NCBI GenBank assembly: GCA_002284615.2
Contig: MU069633.1
Span: forward strand, 42,712-52,728
Origin: Dunaliella salina
Lineage: Eukaryota > Chlorophyta > Chlorophyceae > Chlamydomonadales > Dunaliellaceae
Direction of reading: 5' to 3'
DNA: 10,017 nucleotides
Shown in pieces: positions 6,892-10,017 of this stretch. The position numbers and the translations under genes are program-made. Under the pieces are notes generated by a model. It searched no databases, was not told the origin of the DNA, and saw only the letters and a list, made by a program, of their open reading frames with translations. Each line of letters starts with the position of its first letter. Positions within the stretch are counted from its first letter, which is position 1.

Positions 6892-7980
6892 ATGGCGTTG
6901 AGCCGAGGAGTTTATCAAGGAGCGAAAAGAGCCCGCCGCGGATATCAGTACGCCGCGGGAGTAGGTCCGAAAGGCAGGAACCAAGTGAGACAAAAGAGTC
7001 ATCTGCTACCGAGCGCACAAGGATATAGCCAGACCCAATGGCACCGTCCGATGCGTGGCGGCCGAAAGATAGGATTTAGGAAACTCGCGAATCGCCATGT
7101 GAAGAACGATTTGCAGCGCCATGTGCAGTATTGGCAAGCTGCGACGGATCAGTTAGGTTCAAGTGGAGATCTGAAGATGCCAATTGTTCAAGATACGACT
7201 GGAAATACGCTTACATTTAGCAATGTGTGGATATGGAATTTGACGTATATGGCCGGAAATGGGCGAATTAATAGAAATGCGTATTATCCGAGAGGAAATT
7301 TGTCGAATAATCAAATCGAGTTTGCCACGCATCCTTCGGAAGGTAGCTTTGGTGTGAGTAGTGGAGAGCAACCACAGATTGTGGAGTCGAATTTGAACCG
7401 TGAGGCTTGGAACGGAAAGATAACCCTACATGGAGTTTGGATTAAGGGCGTTTTGTATGGAGCGAAACAGAAGGCGACGAGATTTAGCTTGAAATTGGTT
7501 CAGTTCAGGGATGGGACGTTGATTCCCGACGATCCTGTCGTAAATTCGAACAGGCGAACAGCTTTTTGGCATGAGTTGATGCGATCGTATGTGACAAATC
7601 CGGTCGTGCAACATCACAAGCCGATGTTTCGGAACAAATTGAAAGTGTTGAAGTCTTGGAATGTCGAAATTCAGCCTGAGCGTAATACGGAAGGCGAAGA
7701 TGCGCCCCATCATCATGTGGTGGATATATACCATCGATTGAACAAGCCATTGGATTACAATCGTGGTGCATCGGACAACTTGGCGCCGAACGATTTGCCG
7801 AACACACCGTTTCCGGTTGAAGACAATTCGAATGAGTATTTATACGACAAACCGAATCCCAGGAGCCGAATATATTTGCTGGTGATGGCGTATAACGACG
7901 ATTTGACTGTTGATGGTACGTTCAGCAACGTGACGGACCCGAGCATGGACATTTCGATCAAGCAGTATTTCATGGTGTGA
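6892..7980 (+). CDS. cap: CRESS-DNA-virus-like capsid protein (jelly-roll type)
   Basis: A 362-codon frame ends at TGA 7978-7980, two bases before the right inverted repeat. It is the likely coat protein of a circular ssDNA virus. The first 75 residues are rich in Arg and Lys. Beyond about residue 95 come alternating strand-like segments such as VWIWNLTYMAG (112-122), HGVWIKGVLYG (180-190), HHHVVDIYHRLNKPLDYN (273-290) and SRIYLLVMAYND (325-336); the last two resemble the late strands of geminivirus/circovirus-type capsid folds. The ATG at 6892 has purine at -3 and G at +4, a good eukaryotic start, but the basic start at 6796 suggests the original gene began earlier. The frame has no internal break, unlike every other gene nearby. 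Identity rests on position after Rep, basic head and strand pattern; no motif is diagnostic. Confidence 0.75.
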   Translation: MALSRGVYQGAKRARRGYQYAAGVGPKGRNQVRQKSHLLPSAQGYSQTQWHRPMRGGRKIGFRKLANRHVKNDLQRHVQYWQAATDQLGSSGDLKMPIVQDTTGNTLTFSNVWIWNLTYMAGNGRINRNAYYPRGNLSNNQIEFATHPSEGSFGVSSGEQPQIVESNLNREAWNGKITLHGVWIKGVLYGAKQKATRFSLKLVQFRDGTLIPDDPVVNSNRRTAFWHELMRSYVTNPVVQHHKPMFRNKLKVLKSWNVEIQPERNTEGEDAPHHHVVDIYHRLNKPLDYNRGASDNLAPNDLPNTPFPVEDNSNEYLYDKPNPRSRIYLLVMAYNDDLTVDGTFSNVTDPSMDISIKQYFMV

Positions 7981-7982
7981 TT

Positions 7983-8065
7983 ATTCGAGTTCTAGCTATG
8001 ATGTTCGTGGGCGACCCTTTTAAGGGTCGGCGACGAAGGCCACAGCGAGGAGGTGAAAAGCACCG
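7983..8065 (-). repeat. Right 83-bp inverted repeat of the CRESS cassette
   Basis: Perfect reverse complement of 6013-6095. It begins two bases after the capsid stop codon, so the coding cassette fills the space between the repeats. Confidence 0.95.
8004..8037. other. Hairpin inside right inverted repeat
   Basis: Mirror copy of the 6041-6074 hairpin, with TT at the centre instead of AA. Confidence 0.7.
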
Positions 8066-8124
8066 CAGCGCCCGTGGTGGTTAGGCCTGTGATGTGTTGC
8101 TACCCGCCAAGCAAGACGTTGATT

Positions 8125-8132
8125 CCCCCTCT
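8125..8132. repeat. CRESS-cassette target duplication, right copy (CCCCCTCT)
   Basis: Second copy of the eight-base repeat. The retroelement reading resumes in frame with the second zinc-knuckle Cys (TGT, 8132-8134). Confidence 0.8.
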
Positions 8133-8970
8133 GTGGGGAACTTGACAGTGCCCTTCACATCTTATCAGGATGCAAAAATTGTACCATGTCTGGTATTATA
8201 ACTGAGCGACATAATATTGCCAGCAGAATCCTCCTAAAAGCCATCAGCAAAGGCCCTCTAGGGGCAGGCATTGCCTCCATGGACATTGGCAGTGATGGCC
8301 GACTTGCCTTGGAAGACCTACAGATCCCAGAACATGCTACTAATAGGACCCTTCCCAAGTATATATTTCCGCGCCGCTTCCCAAATACGGATAGGCTCAC
8401 TTCCAGCCGGCCTGATGCTCTATTAGTTGTTCCTCTGAAAAGGGCACCAAGGTCAAATACTCGCTATGAATTGAGAAGTACAGGGGGGCGCGGGGGGAAC
8501 AGGGAAGACTCAGCGCCAGCCAAGGCACTCCACCCACACTCAAGGCTCGTGACCCCAGTCAGCTCCACCCAGATCAGCGACACATCTACCTTGTAGAAGT
8601 CAAATACTGTGAGGACACCCGGCCTTACATCCAGCTTGAGGCCTCAAAGCAGCAGCACCACGACCTTTGCCGTCGTCTTTCTAGAGCTTTAGCTCAAGTC
8701 ACCCTCCATACTATCCTGCTCCGTGTGGGAGGAGTCATCTACACCCCGCACACATTGGAGCTTCTTAAAGAGCTTGGTCTTGACACTTTCAAGGCCACCA
8801 AGCTTGTCCGGAAGCTTCATGCTCATTCTGTTCTATATGCTTACAAACTTGCCAGCACCAGACGTGCTCTTGAGAGAACCTTTTTCAACTCTCAACGAGG
8901 TCAGGCACGGGATACTGCTAGTAAACCATCTGATCCCCACTGCCTTCTTTCTTCCGCTTTTTCTTGGTGA
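8133..8970 (+). pseudogene. Retroelement zinc-knuckle second half and restriction-like endonuclease
   Basis: Reading resumes in the frame left at 5987 with CGELDSALHILSGC, giving CX2CX7HX4C across the insertion, then ITERHNIASRILLKAISKG. Next comes the endonuclease: RPD at 8408-8416 and EVKYCED with Glu at 8596-8598 and Lys at 8602-8604, the PD...ExK signature of restriction-like endonucleases that nick target DNA for non-LTR retrotransposons. The two motifs are in different frames; the change falls near the G runs at 8481-8497. A conserved C-terminal block follows (VGGVIYTPHTLELLKELGLD, then KLHAHSVLYAYKLASTRRALE), ending at TGA 8968-8970. The frame change means it is inactive. The RLE call is strong from motif order; the clade is uncertain. 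Confidence 0.75.
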
Positions 8971-9121
8971 AGAGGATACACGGTGCCTTGGCCCTAGGTA
9001 TCCAGATGCGTAGCGGCTCCGTGTGTAATGCGTAAAGAAGGCCTGGATCCATGCTGTTTTTCTTTCTACCCTTGGATCCGGGGCTTCTGCGCCTAATTAA
9101 CAGCGTTTTTGCTTATTCCGC

Positions 9122-9300
9122 TTTTCATTTTTGGATGAAATCGTGTAAGGCATCGCGCACAAAATCCAGCATTTTCTGCGCTGCCCGACGGTGGTCTCGG
9201 ATTGCGATTTGGTGCACATCGCACCTCCAGCACCCCCTCCTGTGCCCTGCCCTCGCCTCCATCCTGGCCCCCAAGCGCGCGCAATGGTGCCTGGTGACCC
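9122..9300 (-). CDS. Possible terminal exon of an unknown host gene
   Basis: On the minus strand a frame ends in RAAQKMLDFVRDALHDFIQK followed by TGA. The stretch of amphipathic, charged residues looks more like real protein than the surrounding frames. Just upstream (minus strand) the sequence GGCCTGCAG/GGTCACC could be a 3' splice site. No family is recognised, the upstream part in this frame is Cys-rich and unconvincing, and the opposite strand is also partly open. It is a weak call. Confidence 0.2.
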
Positions 9301-9439
9301 TGCAGGCCATCCGCTGTGAAAAGCGGAAAAAGAAAGCGGGTCTGCAGCAGTCAAAACAACCCTGGTTCGGCATGTACGAGTTTGCAAGCATGCCACTTGC
9401 ACACCAGCAGGCCAACCAACCAACGTTTCCCCTACCGAG

Positions 9440-9775
9440 ATGCGTCAAGCAGCTTCCATGTACCAATGTAGCAAACTGCTGGTCTGGGAGCTGCTGCAGC
9501 ACTGTGTTGGTCAAGACCGCCGCAAGCATGCAATTGCTTGCATGTACATGCAAGGCTTGCACCCAGCCAGAAGAAATCGCCAGTTGCATGATGCATTCCA
9601 CACACATGATATGGAGGCTATGGATGATTCCCTGCCGCTGCTGCTGCTCCCTGCTGATCTACCTGTGCCATGCTGTGCAAACATGCTGTGCGGACACCAG
9701 AACACACACGAGCAACTTAAGCCCGAAGCAGCAATCACCGACGGAGAAGACAGAATTAACACGAACCAGGTGTGA
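9440..9775 (+). CDS. Hypothetical 111-codon open frame
   Basis: This frame starts at ATG 9440 and ends at TGA 9773-9775. It contains a plausible helical first half (SKLLVWELLQHCVGQDRRKH) and a Leu/Pro run in the middle. No domain is recognised and the region is open on both strands, so it may be chance. Confidence 0.2.
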   Translation: MRQAASMYQCSKLLVWELLQHCVGQDRRKHAIACMYMQGLHPARRNRQLHDAFHTHDMEAMDDSLPLLLLPADLPVPCCANMLCGHQNTHEQLKPEAAITDGEDRINTNQV

Positions 9776-9936
9776 TTAAACACCACACAGGCAATCGCAG
9801 TGAACACACAAAGGCGCGCTGCCCGCCAGTCATCAGGAGGTCCTGGACCCGCAAGCGCGCGAAGAAGGCGGCTGACTGGCAGCCAATTCGCAATGTGCGC
9901 ATGCCGCACCATCAGCGGCACCGCGTGGACAACCTG

Positions 9937-9937
<1 letters not shown>

Positions 9938-10017
<80 letters not shown>
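9938..10017. repeat. (AC)40 dinucleotide microsatellite
   Basis: Forty uninterrupted AC units reach the window edge; the true length may be greater. The Cys-Val repeats readable on the minus strand are an artefact of this tract. Confidence 0.97.

Larger units (their letters stand above)
5988..8124 (+). mobile_element. Integrated CRESS-DNA-virus-like cassette with 83-bp inverted repeats
   Basis: This 2137-bp insert carries a Rep helicase fragment and a capsid-type gene in the same direction between two perfect 83-bp inverted repeats (6013-6095, 7983-8065). It is flanked by CCCCCTCT at 5980-5987 and 8125-8132. Taking out the insert plus one copy (2145 bp, a multiple of three) rebuilds the retroelement zinc knuckle CPLCGELDSALHILSGC in frame, strong evidence for the exact boundaries. 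The inverted repeats are not terminal: 25 bp lie outside the left and 59 bp outside the right. A second, shorter direct repeat (CAGC, 6009-6012 and 8066-8069) abuts them. No transposase or integrase is present. The gene set and size match a circovirus-like replicon, but the Rep nuclease domain is missing. Confidence 0.85.
3162..8970 (+). mobile_element. Dead retroelement polyprotein (probable RLE-type non-LTR), carrying two later insertions
   Basis: The pieces 3162-4523, 5841-5987 and 8133-8970 read as one continuous host element once the two insertions (4524-5840 and 5988-8132) are discounted. Order: methyltransferase-like region, RNase H, conserved linker, CCHC zinc knuckle, PD-(D/E)xK endonuclease. 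A zinc knuckle followed by a restriction-like endonuclease is the C-terminal plan of R2-type and related non-LTR retrotransposons; an RNase H together with RLE recalls the Dualen/RandI group. No reverse transcriptase belonging to this element is present, so it is either 5'-truncated or its RT lies elsewhere. Many stops and frame changes show long decay. Confidence 0.65.
8971..9937. other. Right flank, no firm gene
   Basis: Beyond the retroelement stop I see no element end or recognised family. The stretch 8941-8970 and 9310-9340 share C/T- or A/G-rich wording in opposite sense (CTTCCGCTTTTTCTT against AAAGCGGAAAAAGAAAG). A CATGCAA-TTGC-TTGCATG hairpin lies at 9528-9545. Two weak coding candidates are listed separately. 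Confidence 0.5.

Noticed and set aside
5988..8124. CRESS cassette as another hAT element, because it also has an 8-bp duplication
   Set aside because: Its outer ends show no matching inverted repeat and do not start CAG or TAG; they share nothing with the 4524-5832 ends.
8186..8596. Single intact protein spanning this frame
   Set aside because: Its last 35 or so residues are out of frame; the conserved continuation is in another frame after the G runs near 8481-8497.
9511..10017. Long minus-strand frame beginning with Cys-Val repeats
   Set aside because: The repeats are the translated (AC)n microsatellite and the rest shows no motif.

Overview
This window is eukaryotic nuclear DNA, most likely from a protist or alga. 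A green-lineage host is possible, because the retroelement style and two AAACCCT telomere-type units fit, but this is inference. It is a graveyard of nested mobile elements between an (AG)32 tract at the left edge and an (AC)40 tract at the right edge. I found no intact host gene.

Layout: 1-64 is (AG)n. 65-1600 holds nothing I can assign. 1611-3161 is a decayed Ty3/gypsy-type pol fragment (aspartic protease, then reverse transcriptase) that ends abruptly. From about 3162 to 8970 runs one dead retroelement polyprotein. Its order is a methyltransferase-like region (tentative), an RNase H, a CX2CX7HX4C zinc knuckle and a PD-(D/E)xK restriction-like endonuclease, which suggests a non-LTR element of the RLE type. 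Two other elements have inserted into it.

The first insertion (4524-5832) is a hAT-type DNA transposon. It has 18-bp terminal inverted repeats starting CAG, an exact 8-bp target duplication (TCCCCCAT), subterminal CCGAAATTTCGG palindromes, a 199-bp tandem duplication and a broken minus-strand gene with a Lys-rich head and an acidic tail.

The second insertion (5988-8124) is the most interesting part. It is a CRESS-DNA-virus-like cassette, Rep helicase then capsid protein, bracketed by two perfect 83-bp inverted repeats. An 8-bp direct repeat (CCCCCTCT) flanks it. Removing the insert and one repeat copy restores the host element's zinc knuckle in frame, so the insertion site is well defined. 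The Rep has no HUH nuclease domain and carries a frameshift. The capsid frame is open for 362 codons but is separated from its Arg-rich start by one in-frame TAG. The identical repeats and long open capsid frame suggest a young insertion into an old, decayed retroelement.

The right flank (8971-9937) has only weak coding candidates. The history reads: a retroelement joined to a gypsy fragment, decay, then hAT insertion and CRESS-cassette insertion, whose relative order is not determined.
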